64,000 nt of DNA, from contig JAQWGK010000033.1 in the NCBI GenBank assembly GCA_029238255.1, forward strand, positions 82,955 through 146,954, read 5' to 3'. Positions 48,151 to 56,581 of this stretch are shown here, piece after piece. Position 1 is the stretch's first letter. Every line of letters begins with the position of its first letter. A program made the translations under genes and the position numbers. This DNA is from Porticoccaceae bacterium. GTDB taxonomy: Bacteria > Pseudomonadota > Gammaproteobacteria > Pseudomonadales > Porticoccaceae. The notes beneath the pieces were generated by a model that did no database searches, was not told the origin of the DNA, and worked only from the letters and a program-made list of their open reading frames with translations.

Positions 48151-48618
48151 ATGTCTGAATACCAAGCCAAAATTGCCTGGACTCGCAATAAGGATGAAGC
48201 CTATATCGACAATAAATACAGTCGAGGTCATCAATGGGAATTTGATGGCGGCACTGTTATCCCAGCCTCATCATCACCTCATATAGTGCCGCTGCCCTAT
48301 TCTGTAGAGGCTAATGTAGATCCAGAGGAAGCCTTTATCGCCACAATATCTAGCTGTCATATGCTGTTCTTTTTGGGGATCGCTGCCAAAAAACGCTTTG
48401 TTGTTGATGCCTATACTGACAATCCGGTTGGGATTATGGAAAAAGGGCCCGATGGGAAAATATGGGTTACCAGAGTAATGTTGCGGCCTAAAATAGAGTT
48501 TTCAGGTGATCGCCAGCCAACCTTTGAGCAAATCGAGAAGATGCATCATCATGCTCACGAAGATTGCTTTATTGCCAATTCGGTTAAGGCTGAGGTGGTG
48601 ACAGAAGTTATTCGCTAA
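48151..48618 (+). CDS. OsmC/Ohr-family peroxidase-like protein
   Basis: 155 residues from ATG 48151, which has AAGGAG upstream; the ATG at 48130 is less likely. The two redox cysteines are in TISSCHMLFFLGIAAKKRF and HAHEDCFIANSVKAE. The family reduces organic hydroperoxides. Confidence 0.92.
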   Translation: MSEYQAKIAWTRNKDEAYIDNKYSRGHQWEFDGGTVIPASSSPHIVPLPYSVEANVDPEEAFIATISSCHMLFFLGIAAKKRFVVDAYTDNPVGIMEKGPDGKIWVTRVMLRPKIEFSGDRQPTFEQIEKMHHHAHEDCFIANSVKAEVVTEVIR

Positions 48619-48655
48619 TGCTCAATATTATGAAGATTATCATTGAGGTAATACC

Positions 48656-48943
48656 ATGCTGATGCACAATCCGCCCCACCCCGGCGCTATTATCAAAGAG
48701 CTGTGCCTTGATCCCCTCGGGCTGTCTGTTACAGATGCTGCAAGAGCTTTAGGTGTTAGCAGTAAAACCCTCTCTTGCATTATCAATGGTAACGCGGGTA
48801 TCAGCCCGGAAATGGCTGTTCGTCTTTCTATTGCCTTTGACACCTCATCTGAAAGCTGGGTAAACCAACAGTCTCAGTATGATTTATGGCAGGCTGAACA
48901 GCACCGAAATGAGCTAAATGTGACTCGATTATCCGCTGCCTAA
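48656..48943 (+). CDS. HigA-family antitoxin-like XRE regulator, orphan
   Basis: 95 residues. The N-terminus [20 protein letters not shown] and the [23 protein letters not shown] are those of HigA antitoxins, which normally follow a HigB toxin. Here the preceding gene is OsmC and no HigB is adjacent. It may act as a stand-alone repressor or as the relic of a lost TA pair. The start is 48656 or the ATG two codons on (48662). Confidence 0.88.
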   Translation: MLMHNPPHPGAIIKELCLDPLGLSVTDAARALGVSSKTLSCIINGNAGISPEMAVRLSIAFDTSSESWVNQQSQYDLWQAEQHRNELNVTRLSAA

Positions 48944-48974
48944 TTTGGAAATCGAGAACAATACTGTGCAACCT

Positions 48975-49280
48975 CTAAGCCGCCCGCACATCAATTGTTA
49001 ACTGCTTATTTTTGTAGACCGGTTTAAACCGATAACCCAGCCTAAACAAACAGGTCATCAGCAGATCGATTGAGAATTTATCAATTTTTCCATTTAATAA
49101 ATTACTGACTCTGGGCTGGGTAAGCCCCATTTTCTCGGCAGCCTCGCTCTGCTTCCAGTTATTGTCTTGGACAATATCGCGAATCACGCTCATTAAGTCT
49201 GCCCGGGTTTGCAGTTCACTGGCCTCTTCGGGATTATCGGTAATCGCATCAAAAATATTGTTGTATTGAATAGAACTCAT
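48975..49280 (-). CDS. XRE-family antitoxin of a toxin-first TA module
   Basis: 101 residues. An acidic N-terminus (FDAITDNPEEASELQTRADL) leads to an HTH (WKQSEAAEKMGLTQPRVSNLLN) of the HTH_37 type, and a basic C-terminal tail follows. It lies 65 bp downstream of the toxin gene, with a palindrome between them that it probably binds. Confidence 0.88.
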   Translation of the reverse strand: MSSIQYNNIFDAITDNPEEASELQTRADLMSVIRDIVQDNNWKQSEAAEKMGLTQPRVSNLLNGKIDKFSIDLLMTCLFRLGYRFKPVYKNKQLTIDVRAA

Positions 49281-49291
49281 TTTGTCACCCT

Positions 49292-49309
49292 TATATCAGT
49301 GCTGATATA
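49292..49309. promoter_or_regulatory. Palindromic operator between toxin and antitoxin genes
   Basis: TATATCAG-TG-CTGATATA is a perfect 8-2-8 palindrome 11 bp upstream of the antitoxin start. A second, half-matching copy (ACAAGTGCTGATATATTATT) begins at 49331, 36 bp away, and overlaps the toxin stop codon. Confidence 0.75.
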
Positions 49310-49345
49310 TTATGCCTTCTTTAAAAATATACAAGTGCTGATATA

Positions 49346-49681
49346 TTATTTTCTTAACTCAGCTGCCATTATTTTGTAACGCTGCTTTGCCGTCTTCATG
49401 GCCTTGCGGTCGACGCCATTGGTTGTCTTAGTAAATGAATGCAGCACATAGACTGCCTGCTTAAATTTTGCGACATAGATGGTTCGGTAGGCTGGACGAC
49501 CATTTTCAATTAATTCAATGGCGCCAACACCAACTGTACTGCCGATATGCTTGAATGCTGAATAGGGTGTTTTGCCTTTACAAATCTCATGTAAATCAGC
49601 AGCAAAGCGTTCCTGAATTTTTCGTGGCAGTGATTTGAATTCTTTAAGGAATTGCTTGTTTACAAAATGAAACTTTTTCAC
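49346..49681 (-). CDS. RelE/HigB-type toxin, phage Gp49-like family
   Basis: 111 residues. A basic protein with FLKEFKSLPRKIQERFAADL, RPAYRTIYVAKFKQAVYVLH and SFTKTTNGVDRKAMKTAKQR, the order expected for Gp49-like (DUF891) mRNA interferases. It precedes the antitoxin, as in HigBA-type modules. Enzyme activity is inferred from the family. Confidence 0.88.
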   Translation of the reverse strand: MKKFHFVNKQFLKEFKSLPRKIQERFAADLHEICKGKTPYSAFKHIGSTVGVGAIELIENGRPAYRTIYVAKFKQAVYVLHSFTKTTNGVDRKAMKTAKQRYKIMAAELRK

Positions 49682-49862
49682 AGATTGCGTCCATGCAGTT
49701 TGGATATTGATGCTATCAATCCCTGTCAGGCAAAAACGGACTTTTTACTCATTGCCGACCGGTAAAAATACCCCAAAAACCACTATAAAAATGAACAACT
49801 TAGGAGTATACTCCGCCGCCTCTCAATCCGGGGTCTAAACTCCCCAAGCCACAGGTATATTA

Positions 49863-51776
49863 ATGTCGTCCGCTGACTTCGCATCACTGGGTATTTCTGC
49901 CCCCGTTCTAAAAGCCGTTAAACAACTCGGATACGAGCAACCCTCCCCTGTTCAAGAGGCGAGTATTCCTATTATTCTGGAAGGTAAAAACCTCCTTGGA
50001 ACTGCCCAGACAGGTACTGGTAAGACTGCAGCATTTGCGCTGCCATTCTTGAGCATGATCGACGAAAAGCAGAAAGCACCACAGATTCTGGTACTGACAC
50101 CAACCCGTGAGCTAGCGATTCAGGTGGCTGAAGCATTTCAGAGCTACGCCAAACATATTAAGGGTTTCCATGTTCTGCCGATTTACGGCGGTGCCGATAT
50201 TGGCGGCCAGCTGCGTGGTTTAAAGCGTGGCACTCAGGTTGTGGTGGGCACTCCTGGCCGAATGCTCGACCATTTGCGTCGTCGCAGTCTGGATCTCAGT
50301 CAGGTTAAAGGCCTGATTCTTGATGAAGCTGACGAAATGTTGCGTATGGGCTTTATCGATGATGTTGAGACAATTCTTTCCAAGACTCCTGCTGATTGTC
50401 AGCGCGCACTGTTCTCGGCCACTATGCCCCCCGCGATCAAGCGTGTTGCGGATAAGTATCTGGGTGATGCCGAGGTGGTTAGTATTGCGGCTAAAACCAA
50501 AACTGTTGAGCGTATCGAACAGTCTTATCTGATGGTTAAAGGCCATCAGAAGATGGATGCCCTTACCCGTATCCTCGACGTTGAGCAGTTTGATGGCATG
50601 ATTATCTTTGTGCGCACCAAGTCTGCCACACTGGAAATTGCTGAGAAACTCGAAGCTCGTGGATTTTCCTCCTCAGCGCTAAATGGCGATCTGACTCAGA
50701 CGGTGCGTGAACGCACAATTAACCGCTTGAAGAAGGGCCAGATTGATATTGTTGTGGCTACAGATGTTGCTGCTCGCGGTCTGGATGTTGAGCGTATCAG
50801 CCACGTTATCAACTACGATATTCCCTACGATAATGAGTCCTATGTTCACCGTATTGGTCGAACTGGTCGTGCCGGTCGTGAAGGCAAGGCGATTCTGTTT
50901 ATCACTCAGAAAGAAAACCGCATGCTGCGCTCGATTGAGAAGTCGACCCGCCAGGCGATTAGCCAGTTTAATCTGCCAAGCAATGAAGAAGTTAGCGGTC
51001 AGCGTGTTGCCCAGTTTAAAGAGCAGCTAGTGGGCATGAGCAAATCTACCAAGTTGGATAAGTTTAATTCACTGGTTAAAGAAGTTGCCGCCGAGAATGA
51101 TATTGATATGGCTGTACTGGCTGCAGCACTGGCCTATGAGGTTCAGAAAGATCGCCCTCTGTTCCCGAAACTGGCCACTTTAGATACACCTAGAGCCTCT
51201 TCTAAAGATCGTTCTAACGATAGAAAAGATCGCAAGCGCCCTGAGCGCGGCGAGCGTCCTGAACGCTTTGAGCGAAGTGAGCGTCCGGATCGCGGTGATC
51301 GGGTTCAGAGAGAGAAGCCTAGCCGTCAAAAGAGTGGCCCTTCCGATCAGGATGGCAATGAGATTCCAATGGTTACTTACCGTATTGAAGTCGGTCGCAA
51401 CCATGATGTTTCACCAAAAAATATTGTTGGCGCGATTGCCAATGAAGCGGATATTGATGCTCAGTATATTGGTCATATCAAACTTCACGACGACCACAGT
51501 ACGGTTGATCTTCCTGAAGGTATGCCTAAAGAGTTGTTTGATCACCTCTACAAAGTTCGCGTCTGCCAGAAGGCGCTGAAAATCAGTGTTGATAATGGCA
51601 CGGCTGGTGAACAGCGCGATGCTAAGCCAAGTTTTAGTGGCAAAAAAGAAGGCGGCAGAGAAGACCGAAGAGACCGCGGCGCACCGGCCCGTAAAAAGCC
51701 GGCTTTTAAAGGTAAATCAGGCGGTAAAGATTCAGAGCCTAGAAAACCCCGCAAGCGTCCCGCTACTGATCGCTAA
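49863..51776 (+). CDS. deaD: DEAD-box ATP-dependent RNA helicase (DeaD/CsdA)
   Basis: 637 residues. Q motif region FASLGISAPVLKAVKQLGYE, Walker A AQTGTGKT, DEAD box LILDEADEMLRMGF, SAT and HRIGRTGRAGR are intact. A basic spacer rich in RPER repeats (about 435-500) is followed by a DbpA-like RNA-binding domain (VTYRIEVGRNHDVSPKNIVG) and a basic tail. It unwinds rRNA and mRNA structures, especially in cold. In the leader, a perfect palindrome GGAGTATACTCC lies at 49803-49814. Confidence 0.95.
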   Translation: MSSADFASLGISAPVLKAVKQLGYEQPSPVQEASIPIILEGKNLLGTAQTGTGKTAAFALPFLSMIDEKQKAPQILVLTPTRELAIQVAEAFQSYAKHIKGFHVLPIYGGADIGGQLRGLKRGTQVVVGTPGRMLDHLRRRSLDLSQVKGLILDEADEMLRMGFIDDVETILSKTPADCQRALFSATMPPAIKRVADKYLGDAEVVSIAAKTKTVERIEQSYLMVKGHQKMDALTRILDVEQFDGMIIFVRTKSATLEIAEKLEARGFSSSALNGDLTQTVRERTINRLKKGQIDIVVATDVAARGLDVERISHVINYDIPYDNESYVHRIGRTGRAGREGKAILFITQKENRMLRSIEKSTRQAISQFNLPSNEEVSGQRVAQFKEQLVGMSKSTKLDKFNSLVKEVAAENDIDMAVLAAALAYEVQKDRPLFPKLATLDTPRASSKDRSNDRKDRKRPERGERPERFERSERPDRGDRVQREKPSRQKSGPSDQDGNEIPMVTYRIEVGRNHDVSPKNIVGAIANEADIDAQYIGHIKLHDDHSTVDLPEGMPKELFDHLYKVRVCQKALKISVDNGTAGEQRDAKPSFSGKKEGGREDRRDRGAPARKKPAFKGKSGGKDSEPRKPRKRPATDR

Positions 51777-52089
51777 TAAGCGCATCAATGGCAGCAAGGT
51801 GCCGAATAAGCGACACCCCATCGACTTGTTCGGCCTTGCAAAACTCTTCAGCCATAGGTGCTACACTGCAATTCTCAGGTAGCGCTGATGCGGCTTCAGC
51901 AATCCCCGCCATCCTCGGCAAAAAAATAAACTGTAACCACTGATTAAAACTCAGTTTGTCGATAGCAAATGGCTGAGTACTGGCCAGCGCTTCGTCTGAG
52001 GGCCTGTGCTGATCCCACAGCTGCATTGCACGAAGTTCCTGCTCAACGGCCACTAACAAACCAGACAATTGTTGCTGCAGGCTGTCCAT
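51763..52089 (-). CDS. yqcC: YqcC family protein (DUF446)
   Basis: 108 residues. The family core is QPFAIDKLSFNQWLQFIFLP and the acidic C-terminal helix is SLIRHLAAIDALI. YqcC has a four-helix fold of unknown function. It converges on deaD with a 14-bp overlap and lies 6 bp downstream of dinG on the same strand. Confidence 0.88.
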   Translation of the reverse strand: MDSLQQQLSGLLVAVEQELRAMQLWDQHRPSDEALASTQPFAIDKLSFNQWLQFIFLPRMAGIAEAASALPENCSVAPMAEEFCKAEQVDGVSLIRHLAAIDALISDQ

Positions 52090-52095
52090 GGTTAT

Positions 52096-54195
52096 CTAAC
52101 CAATCTCTCGACGGAACGGTGGCAGTGCATTTAATAGCTGCCCGCCATAACGCTTGGTCACCAGACGTTTATCCAAAATAGTAACTGTGCCTGTATCTGA
52201 TTCGGTGCGCAGCAGTCGACCGCAGGCCTGAATCAATCGCAGTGAGGCAATGGGCAGAGAGATATCAAAGAATGAGTTGCCGCCCTGATCTTCCACCCAT
52301 TCCGAGAGCGCTTCATGGAGCGGGTCATCGGGAACCGCAAAAGGCAGTTTGGCGATCACTACATGGCGACAGTAATCGCCGGGTAGATCCACACCTTCGG
52401 CAAAACTTGCCAGTCCCATCAGCACACTGGTGCGCCCCTGATCGACGCGCTCTTTGTGCAGGCGCACCATTTCCCGATTAGAAAACTGGCCCTGCATAAT
52501 AATTTCTTTTTGTAGATCCTTATCTAGCTCATCGAAGACCTGTTCCATCTGGCGCTTTGATGAAAACAACACCAGAGTGCCGCAGCGCTTTTCGACCAGA
52601 CTCGGAAAGTTATCCACTATATAGCTGCTATGCGCATCCACCGAGTTGCCTTCGACCGCATCTGCAGGCACGCGAATCACCGCCGCCTGACCATAGTTAA
52701 AGGCACCGGCTACGGACATAAAGCTGGCAAAATCCGGTACGCCGGTCTCGCGCTTGAGGGTTTCAAAATTACCCAGCGCCTGTAAGGTAGCCGAGGTTAG
52801 AACCGCTGCATAGCAGCTGCCCCAGAGGCGATCCTTAAGCAGTTCCGCAGCCTGAATTGGACTGGCATTGACCGAGATATCAATATTGCCGCCACTGTCA
52901 TCCAGACGCAGCCAACAGGCCATGGGCATCTCGCCCTTTTTAAGTTCCTTATGTAGTCGATCCCAGAGAGCTAATAGTTGCTCCGCTCGGGACTGCCAAC
53001 TGCCGGCCTGCTGATAGAACATTTCTATATCTGGCACCGGCACCGGATACTGTTTGTCGCCCAGCGCGTCGTTTAGGGTGTCGACTAAAACCTCAAGTCG
53101 TCCCAACCAGCCACTGGTTTTATGGGCCAGCTGTTTGGCGATATCGCGAATACCTGCGCCGACATCACCGTGGGCGTATCTGTAGCGACCATCCTCTGGA
53201 TAATCAGCAGATTCCAGGCTCTGCTGTAACAGCGGATAGGCCAGATTAAGCAACTCGATAATATTGCCCGCTTCTCTTTCTATGCGCGGCAGCTGTTCGC
53301 TCAGGGCGCTGTCTTTTTCAAATAACGGTGCCTGACCTTTGATCTGTTTCTGCAGTCGCTCAAGGAAAGTGATGCTGTTGTTAACCCGACATTCGGCACC
53401 AAAATGACGAATGGCGGTATCGCCGAGTCGATGACCTTCATCGAAGATATAGATGCAGTCTTCCGGTGGCGGCAATATGGCGCCACCGCCCAGAGCCAGA
53501 TCGGCCATCACCAGATCATGGTTGGCGACAATACATTCGCTCTCTTCCAGTTCATTGCGAGCATTAAAGAACGCGCACTGATTAACAAAGCGACAGCGTC
53601 TACCGGTACATTGGCGACGGTCAATGGTTAGAGCCCGCCATTCAACATCCTGAATACGGGTTTCCCAGGAGTCACGATCGCCATCCCAGGTGCCCTCAGT
53701 CAGCGCTTCGGTCATCTCTTTGTAGAGATCTTCGGTCTGCTGATTGGGGTTAAAAGCCACTTCATCTTCAAATACAAACAGCCCGGCTTCCTTTGACTTG
53801 ATAGCGTCGAGACACTGTTCCATCTTGAGGTTGCAGGCGTAGCGGCCACGGCCTTTTACCAGTGCGCAGCTATGATCCCAGCCACAGGATTCGAGAAGTT
53901 CAGGCAGGTCTTTGTGAATTAGCTGTTCTTGCAGGGCGATGGTGCCGGTGGCGACTACCACGGTCTTTTTGAGGGCTCTGGCAATTGGCAGCGCGGCGAT
54001 AAGATAGCCGACGGTTTTACCGGTACCAGTGCCCGCCTCAACAACGGCAACGCGCTTGTCCGGGTCTGAATGGGTCAGTGCATTGGCCACGGCTGCAATC
54101 ATCTGCTTTTGTCCGAGACGCGGACTGAGATCGCGGCTTTTTAAAAACTGACGGTAACCCTGCTGTATGGTTTCTCTAACATCTGGGTCTAACAA
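52096..54195 (-). CDS. dinG: ATP-dependent DNA helicase DinG
   Basis: 699 residues. Walker A EAGTGTGKT, a DEGH box (FDEGHRL) and C-terminal helicase motifs (QACGRLLRTESDTGTVTILD) frame an iron-sulfur cluster domain whose cysteines include CNLKMEQC, CTGRRC and NQCAFF. DinG unwinds R-loops and forked DNA 5' to 3'. The start is TTG 54195. It belongs with yqcC in one direction. Confidence 0.95.
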   Translation of the reverse strand: MLDPDVRETIQQGYRQFLKSRDLSPRLGQKQMIAAVANALTHSDPDKRVAVVEAGTGTGKTVGYLIAALPIARALKKTVVVATGTIALQEQLIHKDLPELLESCGWDHSCALVKGRGRYACNLKMEQCLDAIKSKEAGLFVFEDEVAFNPNQQTEDLYKEMTEALTEGTWDGDRDSWETRIQDVEWRALTIDRRQCTGRRCRFVNQCAFFNARNELEESECIVANHDLVMADLALGGGAILPPPEDCIYIFDEGHRLGDTAIRHFGAECRVNNSITFLERLQKQIKGQAPLFEKDSALSEQLPRIEREAGNIIELLNLAYPLLQQSLESADYPEDGRYRYAHGDVGAGIRDIAKQLAHKTSGWLGRLEVLVDTLNDALGDKQYPVPVPDIEMFYQQAGSWQSRAEQLLALWDRLHKELKKGEMPMACWLRLDDSGGNIDISVNASPIQAAELLKDRLWGSCYAAVLTSATLQALGNFETLKRETGVPDFASFMSVAGAFNYGQAAVIRVPADAVEGNSVDAHSSYIVDNFPSLVEKRCGTLVLFSSKRQMEQVFDELDKDLQKEIIMQGQFSNREMVRLHKERVDQGRTSVLMGLASFAEGVDLPGDYCRHVVIAKLPFAVPDDPLHEALSEWVEDQGGNSFFDISLPIASLRLIQACGRLLRTESDTGTVTILDKRLVTKRYGGQLLNALPPFRREIG

Positions 54196-54213
54196 AAGCG
54201 TAACTTCCTTATT

Positions 54214-55377
54214 TTACGAGCCAGTATTAGCGGCCTGTTTTACTTTTAAATAATTTAATACCGGCGCGGCATAGCCTTCGGTAATTATCTTGCGGTAGAG
54301 GCTGGGAGAACGATTTAAATAAACATTAAAGTTTAGCTCTTCATCCTGCCAGTTGTGATCCGGCCACTGACTTTTAACCCGTTCTAAATTCTCTGTATAA
54401 CCGAGAATTTGGCAGGCAATAATATTGCTCGGGAACAGTTTGTAGTTAGTGTAGACCTGACAATCTATCTCTTCTGCCAAACTGTCTGCGTTTTCATACT
54501 GGTCGGCTACAGGATCACCAAAGGCGATATGTATGCGGCCTTTATAACCAACAAAACCTTTCTGAATAGTATCCAGATCTTCAAATTCCTGTTTGACGTA
54601 CTCTTCGCCCTGCGCTTTGGCATAGAGCTCGCGGCCTTTATCTACATCGCAGGGATCGTATTCATAGGAGATGGCCACCGGCACCAGATTGAGCTCGGCT
54701 GTGGCCTGAGCAAAGCTGGTCTCTTTATTCTTGGATAAGGCGAGCATTTTCAGCAGTGCAGTTTCAGTGCGGTCGTGCCCATCTTTGGCGCGACCTTCGC
54801 GCTGGGCTATCCACACCGAAACCCCATCGCTAGAGATTGAATGGCGGATATAGCGCGAGAGCTTTTTCAATGCTTCGAGCTTATCGCGGCGACCCGTGAT
54901 TGAGCGCTTAACAATAAAACTGCGGTTAACGCGCATTAGATCAGAGGCAAAGGGTTTGCTCAGCAGATTGTCGCCAATCGCGATACGGACGGTTGCCATG
55001 CCCGCATCCGACAAAACCAGATTGACCATCGCCGGGTCCAACGCTATATCGCGGTGGTTACTTAAAAACAGGTAGGCTTTGTTGGGGTCAAGATTTTCCA
55101 AACCGCTGACGGAGTAACCATCGGTGGTTCTCCCGATAAGCGCCTTAAGAGAGCCGGTGATATAGCGCTGCAAATCATCGACGCTATTAATCGTCTGGGC
55201 GGCTTTCGACAGGGTTCGACGCAGTAGAGGGCGCAGTAGCCAGGGGCATATTTTTGCCAGCACTGGCAGCTTGCGGGACAGCAGTAGATCAATAAATTCA
55301 GGGTCGGCGATCAGGCGCGCAATAACCGCGGGCACTTCACTGTCGTTGTAGGGACGAATATCGTCAAACTCACTCAT
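54214..55377 (-). CDS. Glycerolipid acyltransferase (PlsB/PlsC-like domain)
   Basis: 387 residues. The acyltransferase motif is NHRDIALDPA (HxxxxD), followed by FIVKRSITGRRDKLEALKKL and SVWIAQREGRAKDG, similar to the acyl-acceptor blocks of PlsB. It is shorter than PlsB and longer than PlsC, so it is a distinct member, probably transferring acyl groups to a lysophospholipid or similar acceptor. It lies 18 bp upstream of dinG on the same strand. Confidence 0.85.
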   Translation of the reverse strand: MSEFDDIRPYNDSEVPAVIARLIADPEFIDLLLSRKLPVLAKICPWLLRPLLRRTLSKAAQTINSVDDLQRYITGSLKALIGRTTDGYSVSGLENLDPNKAYLFLSNHRDIALDPAMVNLVLSDAGMATVRIAIGDNLLSKPFASDLMRVNRSFIVKRSITGRRDKLEALKKLSRYIRHSISSDGVSVWIAQREGRAKDGHDRTETALLKMLALSKNKETSFAQATAELNLVPVAISYEYDPCDVDKGRELYAKAQGEEYVKQEFEDLDTIQKGFVGYKGRIHIAFGDPVADQYENADSLAEEIDCQVYTNYKLFPSNIIACQILGYTENLERVKSQWPDHNWQDEELNFNVYLNRSPSLYRKIITEGYAAPVLNYLKVKQAANTGS

Positions 55378-55487
55378 TGGAACCTCTAATAAGCACTTTC
55401 CCTGCGCTGTGTTTCCTTAATCTATGCTTCAAAAACCCTATAACCGAGCTAAAAAGACTGGGCTCAGTTATGGGTTAATTATTCGGT

Positions 55488-56501
55488 TTAATTTTGCCGG
55501 GAGTTATACCAGCGGACTTCATGGGAGTATTCATCGACCTTATCAACCACATCCAGAACCAGTGCAAACAGTGCCATACGCACTAGCAGGCCGTTGTCAG
55601 TCTGGCGGAAAATGGCCAGATTGGGGTTATTGTCGAGATCAGAATCCAGCTCATTGGCGTCACTGCGCGAGTCTCTCGGCAAGGGATGCATTATCACTGT
55701 GTTCGGCTCGCAGTACTGAGTGTAGATCGCCTGATTTAAACGGAACTTGCCGCGGTACAGGTCGGCCTCTTCTTTACTGGTAAAGCGCTCTTCCTGAATA
55801 CGTGTGGAGTAGACAATATCAACATTGGCGATGCTGTTATTAAGCTCGTCGGAGATACTCACCTCGACACCAGCGCTGCGCATGTTTTCGACTATAGCCT
55901 CAGGGAGCGCGAGCTCTTTGGGCGAGACTAGCGTTACCTGAACATTGTCATAAAGACTGAGTAGCTTGCCCAGAGAGTGTACGGTGCGGCCGTGGCGAAG
56001 GTCGCCGATCATGGCTATTCTCAGGCCGTCAATATTGCGACCCTTGGCTTTTAGCTCGCGTGCAATGGTGTATAAATCCAGCAGCGCCTGCGTGGGATGC
56101 TCATTGGCACCATCGCCCCCATTCATGACTGGCACCCGACTGGCAGCGGCAAAGTCTGCCACCGATCCCTCTTGGGGATGGCGCATACAGATAACATCGC
56201 TAAAGCCCGAGAGAACTCGTGCGGTATCCTGCAGAGATTCGCCTTTGACCAGTGCCGAGCTTTCAAAGCCGGCGGTCTCGCGAACTTCTCCGCCGAGCAG
56301 ATTAAAGGCTGAGCCAAAGCTGACTCTGGTTCTGGTGCTGGCTTCGAAAAACATATTGCCAAGAATAGCGCCTTCGAGAACGCGGGTGACCCGCTTGCGA
56401 AGGGCGTAGGGTTCCATTCGATCTGCTACCGAGAAGATCTGGTCAACATCCTGTCGCTGAAATTGGCTGATGGAAAGAATGTGCGCGCCGGTGAAATTCA
56501 C
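55488..56501 (-). CDS. pyrB: Aspartate carbamoyltransferase catalytic subunit
   Basis: 337 residues from GTG 56501, which has GAGG 6 nt upstream; a longer frame from 56561 adds 20 residues with no family match. It makes carbamoyl aspartate in pyrimidine synthesis. The phosphate site is FEASTRTRVSF, with HPTQALLDLYTI and HPLPRDSRSDANEL. No pyrI or pyrC-like partner adjoins it. Confidence 0.95.
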   Translation of the reverse strand: MNFTGAHILSISQFQRQDVDQIFSVADRMEPYALRKRVTRVLEGAILGNMFFEASTRTRVSFGSAFNLLGGEVRETAGFESSALVKGESLQDTARVLSGFSDVICMRHPQEGSVADFAAASRVPVMNGGDGANEHPTQALLDLYTIARELKAKGRNIDGLRIAMIGDLRHGRTVHSLGKLLSLYDNVQVTLVSPKELALPEAIVENMRSAGVEVSISDELNNSIANVDIVYSTRIQEERFTSKEEADLYRGKFRLNQAIYTQYCEPNTVIMHPLPRDSRSDANELDSDLDNNPNLAIFRQTDNGLLVRMALFALVLDVVDKVDEYSHEVRWYNSRQN

Positions 56502-56581
56502 GCGATACCTCGGGGGGTAATTTAGTTGCCGGATTCTAGCCTGTTTAGCCTCTGTTCTCAATTAGAACTGCAGTACTAAAG

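Noticed and set aside
49803..49814. Palindrome GGAGTATACTCC upstream of deaD as a specific operator
   Set aside because: It is a clean 12-bp palindrome, but I know of no matching regulator and a single copy is not enough to call it.
55966..56409. 147-codon frame antisense to pyrB
   Set aside because: It mirrors the conserved pyrB sequence; there is no start signal or family pattern.
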